Shown here piece after piece: positions 1 through 9,364 of a DNA stretch of 64,000 nt. The stretch is from Azospirillum canadense (GTDB taxonomy: Bacteria; Pseudomonadota; Alphaproteobacteria; Azospirillales; Azospirillaceae): positions 3,056,166 to 3,120,165 of the forward strand of contig NZ_JAOQNG010000001.1 of assembly GCF_025961225.1 (NCBI RefSeq), read 5' to 3'. Position 1 is the stretch's first letter. Each line of letters starts with the position of its first letter. The notes beneath the pieces were generated by a model, which worked only from the letters and a program-made list of their open reading frames with translations, ran no database searches and was not told the DNA's origin. The position numbers and the translations under genes were made by a program.

Positions 1-110
1 ATGCGCTCGATGGCGAGATAGGTTTTCCCGGTGTTGGTCGGCCCCAGCACGGCGACCACCCGGCCCCCGACACCCAGACCGCCCCCGGAATAATCAGGGA
101 CAGAGGTCAT
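1..110 (-). CDS. SUV3-like RNA helicase, N-terminal fragment cut by window edge
   Basis: The reverse strand from an ATG at 110 reads a short leader and then a Walker A region (LGPTNTGKTYLAIER). That wording is characteristic of the helicase family related to mitochondrial SUV3, which many alphaproteobacteria carry. SUV3-type enzymes are ATP-dependent RNA/DNA helicases of the RNA degradosome. Only about 36 residues are inside the window, so the helicase core and C-terminal domains cannot be seen. The gene is divergent from the exported protein gene at 351, and the roughly 240 bases between them hold no further gene. The family call rests on one motif. Confidence 0.7.
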   Translation of the reverse strand, partial: MTSVPDYSGGGLGVGGRVVAVLGPTNTGKTYLAIER

Positions 111-350
111 GGGGTAAGTTTTGGGCCTGGGGACCGCCAATGCAAGCGTAAGGGTGGCCGTCTCAAAGGTGGGGGCCCATCGCCGCCATCCCATCAGCGC
201 CAATCCGCACCGCCACGCCGCATCGGCTTTATGCCTTTCGATCCAACGCGGTGCCGTCCCCGGCATTCTCGCCACCGCCTAGGCCCACGCGGCGATAGAC
301 CGCCGGGGATTATCGCGCTTACCCTGATGCGGCCCCATCCGGAGACTTCC

Positions 351-1970
351 ATGCGCCGCTTCCCCGCCCGTTCCCTCGCAATCGCACTGACCCTCGCCAC
401 CTCCGCGGTCGCTGCCCTGCCCGCCCGCGCCGACGCGCCGCCGGTGACCGACGACGGCGCCAAGGCCCTGGCCGCCGCGATCAAGGACGGGCTGGCGCGC
501 TGGTTCCCCAAGCCCAAGGAGGGCGGGACGGAGATGCGCTGGAAGGGCGAGCCCAAGGCGACCCCGGCCGGCGACCATTACGACGTCGCCCTGCCTCCCC
601 TGACAGTCGTGAACGACGACGGCAGCACGGCGGAGGTCGGCAGCGTCGCCCTGACCGTGAAGCCTCAGGAAGGGGGCACCCACGCGGTGACCGCCGTCCT
701 GCCGGACACCGTCCCGCTGCTCGACGGCGGCAAGCCGTCGGCCACCATCCGGATCGGCCAGCAGCGCTTCAGCGGCGTGTGGTCGGGCACCTATGAGTCC
801 TTCCTGTCGGTCGACGCCAATTACGGCGACCTGTCGGTGACCAGCGACAAGAAGTCGGGCGGCAAGAAGGGCGACGCGAAGAACGGATCCCTGACCATCG
901 GGGCCGTCACGATGGCCGGCGAGCTGAAGCCGGATGGCGCGACGTCCAACGGAGCGACCACCTGGAGCGGCCCCGGCGCCCTGTCGATCAGCAACGTCCG
1001 CGTCCTCGACGACCAGAAGAAGGACGTGATGACGCTGGCGGGCCTCACCGCCGAGGGCACCTACACGCGCGTCGACCTTGCCCGCTCCTCGGCGATGCAG
1101 CGCCTGGTCCAGGCCCACGCCGCGGCGGGGACGGAACCGCCGCCGGCGGAGCTGATGTCGCTGGTCCAGGGCATGATGGGTGGCGGGTCCTTCCGCTTCG
1201 GCCTGTCCGGCCTGTCCGGCCGCAACCCCGACGACGGCAGCCGCTTCGCGCTCGCCCAGTTTACCTCGCACGGCGCGACCGAGGATTTCGACAAGCCGAC
1301 GGCCAGCGCCACCATGGGCTTCGAGATGGCGGGCTTGGAGGTGACGCCGGCCGTCGCCCCGCAGGGCTTCCTGCCGGACCGGGTTGAGCTTCAGCTGAGC
1401 CTCGCCAAGCTGCCGACCGCCTCGCTGTGGCAGGCCCTGGCCGACTACGCCTCCCTGGCCCAGGCCAAGGGATCGGACGAGGAGGAAGAGGACGACGAGG
1501 AGGAGGCCGCAGCCCCCGATCCGCAGGCGGAGGCGATCGGCAACCGGCTGGTCGGTGCCATGGCCGCCGTGGGCAGCGAGCTGCGCATCGACAAGCTGCT
1601 GGTGAACGCCCCGGCCGCGTCGGGCGACATGACCGGCGCCGTGCGCATGGCGGCCAACACGGCCTATGGCGCGGTGGGCGGGGCGACCATCCTGCTGCGC
1701 GGCCTGGACGCCGCCGCCAAGGCCCTGCAGCCCAAGCCCGGCCAAAAGGCCGACAAGGACGCGAAGGACACGCTGGGCGTCATCGCCATGCTCCAGGCCT
1801 TCGGCCAGGCCGGCAAGGACGCCTCCGGCAACGAGGTGCGCAGCTACAAGATCGACCTGACCGATTCGGGCCAGATCCTGCTGAACGGCGCGGACATGAG
1901 CGCGCTGATGGGCAGCGGCGCCCCCACCGAACCGGCCCCGACCGACAAGAAGGCGCCCAAGAAACTCTGA
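351..1970 (+). CDS. exported protein of unknown function, 539 aa
   Basis: I do not recognise a named family. The start at 351 is chosen because GGAGA lies at 341-345 and the first residues form a clear signal peptide: Met-Arg-Arg, a hydrophobic stretch, then an ALPARA-type cleavage site near residue 27. The mature protein is rich in Gly, Thr and beta-type sequence, with repeated stretches about substrate-like 'layers' (several VxLTV and LSISNVRV segments). It also has a very acidic run near residues 375-390 (EEEEDDEEEAA). It is probably periplasmic. The general look (alphaproteobacterial, signal peptide, repetitive beta) resembles DUF2125-type exported proteins, but I cannot confirm that. Confidence 0.75.
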   Translation: MRRFPARSLAIALTLATSAVAALPARADAPPVTDDGAKALAAAIKDGLARWFPKPKEGGTEMRWKGEPKATPAGDHYDVALPPLTVVNDDGSTAEVGSVALTVKPQEGGTHAVTAVLPDTVPLLDGGKPSATIRIGQQRFSGVWSGTYESFLSVDANYGDLSVTSDKKSGGKKGDAKNGSLTIGAVTMAGELKPDGATSNGATTWSGPGALSISNVRVLDDQKKDVMTLAGLTAEGTYTRVDLARSSAMQRLVQAHAAAGTEPPPAELMSLVQGMMGGGSFRFGLSGLSGRNPDDGSRFALAQFTSHGATEDFDKPTASATMGFEMAGLEVTPAVAPQGFLPDRVELQLSLAKLPTASLWQALADYASLAQAKGSDEEEEDDEEEAAAPDPQAEAIGNRLVGAMAAVGSELRIDKLLVNAPAASGDMTGAVRMAANTAYGAVGGATILLRGLDAAAKALQPKPGQKADKDAKDTLGVIAMLQAFGQAGKDASGNEVRSYKIDLTDSGQILLNGADMSALMGSGAPTEPAPTDKKAPKKL

Positions 1971-2000
1971 TCCCGGCTCTGATCCCGGCTCTGATCCTGG
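1965..2000 (+). repeat. three 12-bp tandem repeats spanning the stop codon
   Basis: The unit CTCTGATCCCGG occurs at 1965-1976 and 1977-1988, with a one-base variant at 1989-2000. The stop codon of the exported protein gene lies in the first copy. Because the unit is 12 bases, the same TGA recurs in frame in copies two and three. Confidence 0.85.
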
Positions 2001-2051
2001 TTGCCACTCCACCGCCGGTCGCGAAACTCGTCGCCGGCGCGCTTGATCGCT

Positions 2052-2082
2052 CTTGCATGGGACGGCGCACTTTCACATATCT
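2052..2082 (+). promoter_or_regulatory. putative RpoH-type (heat-shock) promoter of htpG
   Basis: CTTGCAT at 2052-2058, a 17-base spacer and CATATCT at 2076-2082 resemble the alphaproteobacterial sigma-32 pattern (CTTG, about 17 bases, CYTATNT). It lies about 50 bases before the htpG ATG, which suits a heat-shock gene. A perfect 9-base inverted repeat (GACGGCGCA at 2061-2069, TGCGCCGTC at 2082-2090) flanks the -10 element. The promoter assignment is inferred from pattern only. Confidence 0.45.
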
Positions 2083-2130
2083 GCGCCGTCCCAAGACCAC
2101 CCACCAACAAGAACGATCAAGGATCCCACC

Positions 2131-4020
2131 ATGACCGAGGAACGGCTCAGCTTCCAGGCCGAGGTCAGCCGCCTGCTCGACATCGTCGCGCACTCGCTCT
2201 ACAGCGAGAAGGAAGTCTTCCTGCGCGAGCTGGTCTCCAACGCCTCCGACGCGTGCGACCGTCTGCGCTACGCCGCATTGACCCAGCCCGAACTGTCCGC
2301 CGACGACCCGAACCTGAAGGTCCGGCTGCTGGTGGACAAGGAGGCGCGGACCCTGACCGTCGTTGACAACGGCATCGGCATGAACCGCGAGGATCTGGTC
2401 GAAAACCTCGGCACCATCGCGCGGTCGGGCACCGCCGCCTTCATGCGCAGCCTGAAGGAGAATGAGAAGAGCGGCGATCAGAAGAAGGACGTCAACCTGA
2501 TCGGCCAGTTCGGCGTCGGCTTCTACTCGGCCTTCATGGTCGCCACGGAGGTCGAGGTGCTGACCCGCAAGGCGGGCGAGGCGCAGGGCTGGCGCTGGCT
2601 GTCCGACGGCAAGGGCGAGTTCACCATTGCGGAGGTCGCCGACCTGCCGCGCGGCACGCAGATCAAGCTGCACCTGCGGGACGGCGACGACGAGTATCTG
2701 GAAGAGCACCGCCTCGCCACCATCGTCCGCAAATACTCCGACCACATCGCCATCCCCATCCTGTTCGGGGACGGTGACGACGCCAAGGCGCTGAACAGCG
2801 CGTCGGCCCTGTGGATGCGGTCGAAGAACGAGATCACCGCCGACCAGTACAAGGAATTCTACCACCACGTCGGGCACGCCTTCGACGATCCGTGGCTGAC
2901 CCTGCACTGGCGGGCCGAGGGCGCCATTGAATACACGAACCTGCTGTTCGTGCCGTCCTCCAAGCCCTTCGACCTGTTCGACCCCAAGCGCGCCCACCGG
3001 GTGAAGTTGTACGTCAAGCGCGTCTTCATCACCGATTCGGCCGAAGGCCTGCTGCCGCCCTACTTGCGCTTCCTGCGCGGCGTGGTGGACAGCGAGGACC
3101 TGCCGCTGAACATCAGCCGCGAGATGCTCCAGCACAACCCGATGCTGGCCAAGATCCGCGCCGGCATCACCCGCCGCGTCCTGTCGGAACTGGGCAAGAA
3201 GGCCAAGGACACCGAGAAGGCGGAGGAATACGCGACCTTCTGGGAGAACTTCGGCGCCGTCCTGAAGGAAGGTCTCTACGACGACTACGAGCACCGGGAC
3301 GAGTTGCTGAAGCTGATGCGCTTCCGCACCACCGCCGGCGACGGTCTGGTCTCGCTGGAGGAATATCTCGGCCGCATGAAGGAGGGCCAGGAGGCCATCT
3401 TCACGATCAGCGGCGACGACATCGAGACGCTGAAGCGCAGTCCGCAACTGGAAGGCTTCAAGGCCAAGGGTGTCGAGGTGCTGTTGCTGACCGACCCGGT
3501 GGACGAGTTCTGGGTGCCGTCGGTCGGCAGCTTCCAGGATAAGCCCTTCAAGTCGGTCACCCGCGGCGGCGCGGATCTCGGCAAGATCCAGGGCGGCGAG
3601 GACAAGCCGGCCGAGGAGAAGGCGTCGGAAGGCGAGCTGACCGACCTGCTGGCCCTGCTGAAGCTGACGCTCCAGGACGCGGTGAAGGACGTCCGCCCGT
3701 CGGAGCGCCTGACCGACAGCGCCGTCTGCCTCGTCGCCGACGAGAACGACATGGACATGCACCTGGAGCGGCTGCTGAAGCAGCACAAGCAGCTGGGCAT
3801 GGACGCCCCGGCCGCCAAGCGCATCCTGGAGGTCAACCCCGGCCACCCGCTGATCAAGCGCCTCGCCGAGCGCGCCAAGGCCAGCGGTGCGGCGACCTCT
3901 CTGGACGACGCGGCATGGCTCCTGCTCGACCAGGCCCGCATCGTCGAAGGCGAAGCCCTCCCCGACCCCGCCGCCTTCGCCCGCCGCCTGGCGAGCGCCA
4001 TGGAGAAGGGGCTGGCGTAA
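2131..4020 (+). CDS. htpG: molecular chaperone HtpG (bacterial Hsp90)
   Basis: This encodes a 629-residue Hsp90-family ATP-dependent chaperone, close to the E. coli length of 624. The start at 2131 is preceded by AAGGA at 2119-2123 and opens with the typical MTEERLSFQAEVSRLLDI. Visible landmarks are the ATP-lid and GHKL pieces: ELVSNASDACDR with the catalytic Glu and Asn, DNGIGM near residue 92, and GQFGVGFYSAFMVA. The middle domain includes the arginine-bearing GVVDSEDLPLNISREMLQ. The C-terminal dimerisation region is complete. It acts in the cytoplasm on folding intermediates and is usually heat inducible, which agrees with the RpoH-like promoter upstream. An intrinsic terminator follows directly. 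Confidence 0.98.
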   Translation: MTEERLSFQAEVSRLLDIVAHSLYSEKEVFLRELVSNASDACDRLRYAALTQPELSADDPNLKVRLLVDKEARTLTVVDNGIGMNREDLVENLGTIARSGTAAFMRSLKENEKSGDQKKDVNLIGQFGVGFYSAFMVATEVEVLTRKAGEAQGWRWLSDGKGEFTIAEVADLPRGTQIKLHLRDGDDEYLEEHRLATIVRKYSDHIAIPILFGDGDDAKALNSASALWMRSKNEITADQYKEFYHHVGHAFDDPWLTLHWRAEGAIEYTNLLFVPSSKPFDLFDPKRAHRVKLYVKRVFITDSAEGLLPPYLRFLRGVVDSEDLPLNISREMLQHNPMLAKIRAGITRRVLSELGKKAKDTEKAEEYATFWENFGAVLKEGLYDDYEHRDELLKLMRFRTTAGDGLVSLEEYLGRMKEGQEAIFTISGDDIETLKRSPQLEGFKAKGVEVLLLTDPVDEFWVPSVGSFQDKPFKSVTRGGADLGKIQGGEDKPAEEKASEGELTDLLALLKLTLQDAVKDVRPSERLTDSAVCLVADENDMDMHLERLLKQHKQLGMDAPAAKRILEVNPGHPLIKRLAERAKASGAATSLDDAAWLLLDQARIVEGEALPDPAAFARRLASAMEKGLA

Positions 4021-4027
4021 GTTTGCT

Positions 4028-4064
4028 CCCCTCTCCCGCTTTCGCCGGGAGAGGGGTTTTTTCT
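4028..4064 (+). terminator. intrinsic terminator of htpG
   Basis: CCCCTCTCCCG at 4028-4038 and CGGGAGAGGGG at 4046-4056 form a perfect 11-bp stem with a 7-base loop. TTTTTTCTT follows. It begins 8 bases after the htpG stop codon. Confidence 0.92.
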
Positions 4065-4260
4065 TGCGGATGCGACGCACCGCCCCTACCTTGCCCGTCT
4101 GGGTGCGGAGGGGCGCCCACACCCGAGAGAGGCGGTGCCACCCTCGCGGTTCTCGCTCGGGCAACGTTTGGCCAGGCGAGGGCCAGCCGACCAAATTTCC
4201 GACCGACCACCGTTTGCTGCCAGACATCGGGTTGCGGCAGAGCACAACGGGAGTCCGTCC

Positions 4261-4778
4261 ATGGGGAACCACCCCACCCTTCCCGGCACCGTCACCGAGT
4301 GCCGCATCCAAGCCCACCGTCTCCTGAAGGCCGCCCGCGACGGCGACGACTCGGCGCTGCGCCGCCTGTCCGCCCTGCCCGCGCCGGAGCGCTGGCAGCT
4401 CAAGCACGCGCTGGCCGTCATCGCGCTGGATGCCGGTTTCCCCACCTGGCCCGCCCTGAAAGCCCATTTCGAAGGTCCGGACGGAGCGCCGGCGGTAGAT
4501 ACGGAACGCTTCTTCGATGGCCGGGGCAGCGCCTACCTGAACCGCTGGTTCCGCGACCTCGCCACCGCCGAGGAATCGCTGCGGGCCGACGGCGGGTGGC
4601 TGTTTCCCTACCGCCACCAGTTCTTCATCTGCGAGGCCGGGTTCCTGGACGCGCGGGGCATTCCCTCCGACGATCCGGACTGGGCGTTGATCGGCCACAA
4701 CTGGGCGCGGCCGGCCGACGCCGCGGCCCACGCCCGGCTGACCCGGCGCCTTGCCGCGGCGGGACTCGCAGCGGGCGG

Positions 4779-4782
<4 letters not shown>
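4261..4782 (+). CDS. conserved-looking protein of unknown function, 173 aa
   Basis: The start at 4261 has GGGAG at 4249-4253. The N-terminal third is helical and contains a pattern of short repeats (LLKAARDGDDSALRRL, ALDAGFPTWPALKAH) reminiscent of ankyrin-repeat-like proteins of alphaproteobacteria. The remainder is rich in aromatic residues (WLFPYRHQFFIC, DPDWALIGHNW) and looks like a compact cytoplasmic domain. No signal peptide or membrane segment is seen. Its stop overlaps tail-to-tail by 4 bases with the histidine kinase gene on the other strand. Function unknown. Confidence 0.75.
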
Positions 4783-5996
<1,214 letters not shown>

Positions 5997-6105
5997 GGGA
6001 AACCCCCGTTTCTTCCGCCTTCCGGGCCACCCGCTCGAAGCGGGTGTAGCACACAATCATACCCACTGATTGTTTTTAAATTATTTCCAAATCAGGCGGC
6101 GCACA

Positions 6106-7038
6106 TCACGCGGCGGGAGCGATCCGGGTTTCCCCGGCACCGGTCCCGCCGGGTTTGGCGGAGGTCACCTGCACGTCCACCGTCATGCCCAGGAAATCCG
6201 CGGGCGCCCCGGTCCAGGATCCGGCCAGCGGCACGGCCTGGGTCGGGTCGCGGGTCACGGCCACGCGGATCAGGTTCTTGCCGCCGATGATGCCGTTGGT
6301 CGGGTCGAACTCCACCCAGCCCGCGCCGGGCAGATAGATGTCCACCCAGGCGTGGGTGGCCCCGCCGCCGACCATGGCTCCCTCCGCGCCGTCCCGCGCC
6401 GGGTCGTACAGGTAGCCCGACACGAAGCGCGCCGCGAACCCCAGGGAGCGCGCCGCCTCCATCATGAACAGGGCGAAGTCGCGGCAGGACCCGCTGTTGC
6501 CCGTCAGAGTCTCCACCGGGCTCTGCGTCCCCTCCAGGTCGCGCGCCTGGTAGGTGAAGCTCTCCTTGATGCTGCGGGTCATGTTGACCAGCATGTCCTG
6601 CGTGTCGGGCGGGCCGCCTTCGCCCAGCACGACGAAGCCCTTGGCCCAGTTGTCCACCACATGATCCGGGTCCGGGTAGTGCCGCTGCGTGTAGAGCGCC
6701 AGATCCGGCACCTCCTCCGCCGTGTAGCTGAAGGGGTAGGTGCGGGCATACTCCTCGATGGGGAACTCCAGCTCGCCCAGCGGGTAATGCTCCACCCGGA
6801 TGTGGCTTTCGAAGCGCAGCTCGGTCGCCGGCTGGTCGAAGCTTGCCACGGCGATGGAGTTGCCGAACACGTCGTGCAGCCAGCGCATCTTGGCCGGCGT
6901 CGGGCTGATGACCAGCTCCGTCTTCAAAAGGCGCAGGTCGTGGCTGTCGCGCGGCCGGAACATCAGCCGGTGGTCCCCGAAGGTGACGGGGTTGGCGTAG
7001 CGGTAGATCGTGGTGTGGTCGATGTCCAACGTGATCAT
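6106..7038 (-). CDS. transglutaminase-like cysteine peptidase family protein
   Basis: A 310-residue protein with the Bact_transglu_N domain at about 1-90 (DHTTIYRYANPVTFGDHRLMFRPR) and a transglutaminase-like core. The catalytic triad is visible: Cys185 in GSCRDFA, His229 in ATHAWVDIYLPG and Asp245 in FDPTNG. Proteins of this family are thiol hydrolases or protein-modifying enzymes whose substrates are mostly unknown. They are often encoded beside alpha-E and circularly permuted ATP-grasp genes, but none of those is next to it here. The start at 7038 has AAGGGG upstream. No signal peptide is seen. Confidence 0.92.
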   Translation of the reverse strand: MITLDIDHTTIYRYANPVTFGDHRLMFRPRDSHDLRLLKTELVISPTPAKMRWLHDVFGNSIAVASFDQPATELRFESHIRVEHYPLGELEFPIEEYARTYPFSYTAEEVPDLALYTQRHYPDPDHVVDNWAKGFVVLGEGGPPDTQDMLVNMTRSIKESFTYQARDLEGTQSPVETLTGNSGSCRDFALFMMEAARSLGFAARFVSGYLYDPARDGAEGAMVGGGATHAWVDIYLPGAGWVEFDPTNGIIGGKNLIRVAVTRDPTQAVPLAGSWTGAPADFLGMTVDVQVTSAKPGGTGAGETRIAPAA

Positions 7039-7227
7039 GGTGCGCGCCCCTTGTTCCCCGGGCCTTCCCTGGGCCAGCACGCAACGGCGAGGTTTGAGAA
7101 TGGTTCCGAATCTTAGTATGGTGCTCGGGCATTCGGGCGACCCGCTCCGGGGACAGGGAGGGCGCGGCCGGGAATGACGCCAAAGCCAACGGCGCCAAAG
7201 TTAGAGACGACAACAAGGGGAACCCCT

Positions 7228-7656
7228 ATGCCTTCGCGACTCGAGCAGCTCTGCATCGACAAGGGCCTGAAGATGACCGACCAGCGCCGTGTGATTTCAC
7301 GCGTGCTGTCGGAGGCGAACGATCACCCCGACGTGGAGGAGGTGCACCGCCGCGCCGCCGCCATCGACGAGCGCATCTCCATCGCCACCGTCTACCGGAC
7401 CATGCGGCTGTTCGAGGAGGCGAACGTCATCGACCGGCTGGATTTCGGCGACGGCCGGGCCCGCTACGAAGAAGCGGGGGCGGAACACCATCATCACCTG
7501 ATCGACCTGGAGTCGGGCAAGGTGGTGGAGTTCACCAACGAGGAGTTGGAGAAGCTGAAGGAAGTCATAGCCCGCGAACTCGGCTATCAACTGCTGGGCC
7601 ATCGTCTCGAGCTTTACGGCGTTCCGCTCAACCGGCGCTCATCCGCGCCGGAGTGA
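7228..7656 (+). CDS. fur: Fur/Mur-type metal-dependent regulator
   Basis: A 142-residue Fur-family repressor. The N-terminal winged helix contains MTDQRRVISRVL and the recognition segment ISIATVYRTMRLFEEA. The metal-binding dimerisation domain has a His cluster at residues 87-90 followed by LIDLESGKVVEF. C-terminal CxxC zinc pairs are absent, as is usual in the alphaproteobacterial Fur/Mur branch. The His cluster context fits Fur/Mur better than Irr, whose haem motif differs. It should sense Fe(II) or Mn(II) and control metal uptake genes. AAGGGG at 7215-7220 sets the start at 7228. It is monocistronic, with a nested dyad just downstream. Confidence 0.9.
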   Translation: MPSRLEQLCIDKGLKMTDQRRVISRVLSEANDHPDVEEVHRRAAAIDERISIATVYRTMRLFEEANVIDRLDFGDGRARYEEAGAEHHHHLIDLESGKVVEFTNEELEKLKEVIARELGYQLLGHRLELYGVPLNRRSSAPE

Positions 7657-7671
7657 TCCCGGCATACTCCC

Positions 7672-7722
7672 ATGCCTGACCCGAATTCTTGGACTCTTGA
7701 GTCCTTTGGATTCCCCAGGCAT
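7672..7722. other. nested inverted repeats downstream of fur
   Basis: ATGCCTG at 7672-7678 pairs with CAGGCAT at 7716-7722. Inside, GGACTC at 7691-7696 pairs with GAGTCC at 7699-7704, and a GAAT/ATTC pair adds to the stem. It could fold as the fur transcript end, but no T-run follows, so a protein operator is equally possible. Confidence 0.45.
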
Positions 7723-7839
7723 CCCCCGGACGGCGTTTCCATCGATTGCGGAGTGCACCGGGCGCGGATCTGTCCGTGACCGGTGCGCGGTCCTAGTTTC
7801 AGGATGCAAACACATCATCGACGGAACCGGCCGCCTGCC

Positions 7840-8070
7840 ATGGACGACATCAGCAAAGACCCCGTTCTCGACCGCCTCGACCGGCTGACCGAGATGGTGA
7901 CCCGCCGCCTCGACAAGATCGAGGAGCGGCTGCGGTGCCTGGAGCAGGACAACGGTGAGATCATCAACCTCCTGATCGCGGTGAAGGCCGGGCTGGAGGA
8001 ATGCTCCGGCGAGCTGCTGATCGAGGCCGACGACGCCGACGCGGACGACGCGCCCGGCCTGCTGCACTGA
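7840..8070 (+). CDS. small acidic coiled-coil protein, 76 aa
   Basis: A short protein with a heptad-rich segment at about 8-45 (VLDRLDRLTEMVTRRLDKIEERL) that should form a coiled coil. It ends in a very acidic tail ([27 protein letters not shown]). Codon use matches the neighbours. The ribosome site before 7840 is weak, and an in-frame ATG at 7804 is an alternative start. No family recognised. Confidence 0.55.
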   Translation: MDDISKDPVLDRLDRLTEMVTRRLDKIEERLRCLEQDNGEIINLLIAVKAGLEECSGELLIEADDADADDAPGLLH

Positions 8071-8180
8071 TCCCGTCGCGCTGTCCCCCCGGGAGCTCAT
8101 GCGGGCTCATGCACGCGCCACGTGGGTGAGCTGTCGACATTCGACTTGTCGGCGAAGTCGTTCGGCCGGATAAGGGCGCC

Positions 8181-8888
8181 ATGCAGATCAGCGTCGACCC
8201 GCCCGCCGCCCCACTGGCCGCCCCACCGGCCGGCCATGTGGACATTGCCCAGCCGGACATCGCCCACTCGGAGATTGCCCGGACCATCGCGCCGGGCGTC
8301 GCCTTCTTCGATTTCGACGGCACGCTGATCCACGGCGACAGCCTGCTGATGTTCATCGGCGAGGTGATCGGCCACCGGCGCGCCAAGCTGGCTTTCCTGG
8401 ACGCGCTGCGGTCGGGCCTGCACCGCCACGCGCGCGGGCGCGGCCCCGGCGTGGACCTGTTCGGCACCATCAAGACCATCCTGCTGCGCCGGACGCTGCG
8501 CGGCGTGCCCGTGGCCGACGCGCTGGACGCGGCGGAGCGGCTGGTGCACCGCGTCCGCTGGCACGCCCCGCTGGTCGAAACCCTGAAGATGCACCGGCGC
8601 GAGGGACGCCGCGTCGTCGTTGCCACCGGCGCGCTCGACCTCTACATGCCGGCGCTGCTGCGCGGGCTGGAGGTCGACGCCCTGCTGGCGACCGGGCTGG
8701 AGGTGACGGACGGTCGCCTGACCGGCCACCTCAGCACCGGCAACTGCGTGCGGCTGGACAAGGCCGACCGCGTGCGCGCCTGGATCGCCGCCAACGGCCC
8801 GGTCGGCGAAACCTGGGGTTACGGCAACCGCCCAAGCGACCTGCCCATGCTCGCCGTCGTCAACCGCCCGACCATCGTGAAGATCTGA
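8181..8888 (+). CDS. HAD superfamily subfamily IB phosphatase
   Basis: A 235-residue HAD hydrolase. Motif I is FFDFDGTLIHGDS, with the nucleophile Asp44 and acid/base Asp46. Motif II is the VVATGA strand, and motif III/IV is GYGNRPSDLPML, which supplies the Mg-binding Asp. The overall plan matches the SerB-like IB branch, which dephosphorylates small molecules such as phosphoserine or lipid-type phosphates; the substrate here is unknown. The first 35 residues, rich in Pro and Ala, precede the domain and may be partly untranslated if an internal start is used. It is followed by, but not obviously operonic with, the receiver-like gene at 8975. Confidence 0.88.
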   Translation: MQISVDPPAAPLAAPPAGHVDIAQPDIAHSEIARTIAPGVAFFDFDGTLIHGDSLLMFIGEVIGHRRAKLAFLDALRSGLHRHARGRGPGVDLFGTIKTILLRRTLRGVPVADALDAAERLVHRVRWHAPLVETLKMHRREGRRVVVATGALDLYMPALLRGLEVDALLATGLEVTDGRLTGHLSTGNCVRLDKADRVRAWIAANGPVGETWGYGNRPSDLPMLAVVNRPTIVKI

Positions 8889-8974
8889 GGGGCGCGGCAC
8901 CCGGGCGTTTACAGCCACCCTGCCTGGGCGTAAAACCTACCGCAGCGCACAACTTCGGTCAGGAAGGCCGGGGC

Positions 8975-9364
8975 ATGTTCTCCATCGAGGCCGACATCTG
9001 GATGCCGCCACCCGGCGGGCGCCGCGCCGTGGTGGCCGACGACGACCCGGACCAGCGCGCCGCCCTGGCCCGCCATCTGGCCGGCCGCGGCTACACCGTG
9101 TCCGAAGCGGTGGACGGGTTCGAGGCGCTGTCCCTCATCGGAACGGAGTCGCCCTGCGTCGCCCTGCTCCGCCGCCTTCCGGCGGAGGATGACAGCGATG
9201 GCGACCGCGCCGCGGCGCTGGCCTGCCTGCTCTACCCGCGCACCCGCATCATCCTGACGGCGAATGCGCCCGATCCCGCGGCGGAGGACAGCCCCTTCAC
9301 CGTGCTTCCCCGCCCCGTGGACCTGGACCAGCTCGACCGCTGCCTGGCCGAAATGGTGTCATAG
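8975..9364 (+). CDS. degenerate response-regulator receiver domain protein
   Basis: A 129-residue single-domain protein with the CheY fold. It keeps the acidic triad (VVADDDPDQRAALARHL) and helix alpha-1. At the phospho-acceptor position the usual LLDLxLP is replaced by LLRRLP, so the receiving Asp is missing. The conserved Lys before Pro is Arg (LPRPVD). It therefore probably cannot be phosphorylated in the normal way and may act as a constitutive or protein-binding pseudo-receiver. Its stop overlaps by 6 bases, tail-to-tail, with the adenosyltransferase gene on the other strand. Confidence 0.8.
   Translation: MFSIEADIWMPPPGGRRAVVADDDPDQRAALARHLAGRGYTVSEAVDGFEALSLIGTESPCVALLRRLPAEDDSDGDRAAALACLLYPRTRIILTANAPDPAAEDSPFTVLPRPVDLDQLDRCLAEMVS

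Noticed and set aside
7804..7840. Earlier start for the small coiled-coil protein
   Set aside because: The extra residues are not coiled-coil-like and no better ribosome site was seen; kept only as an alternative.
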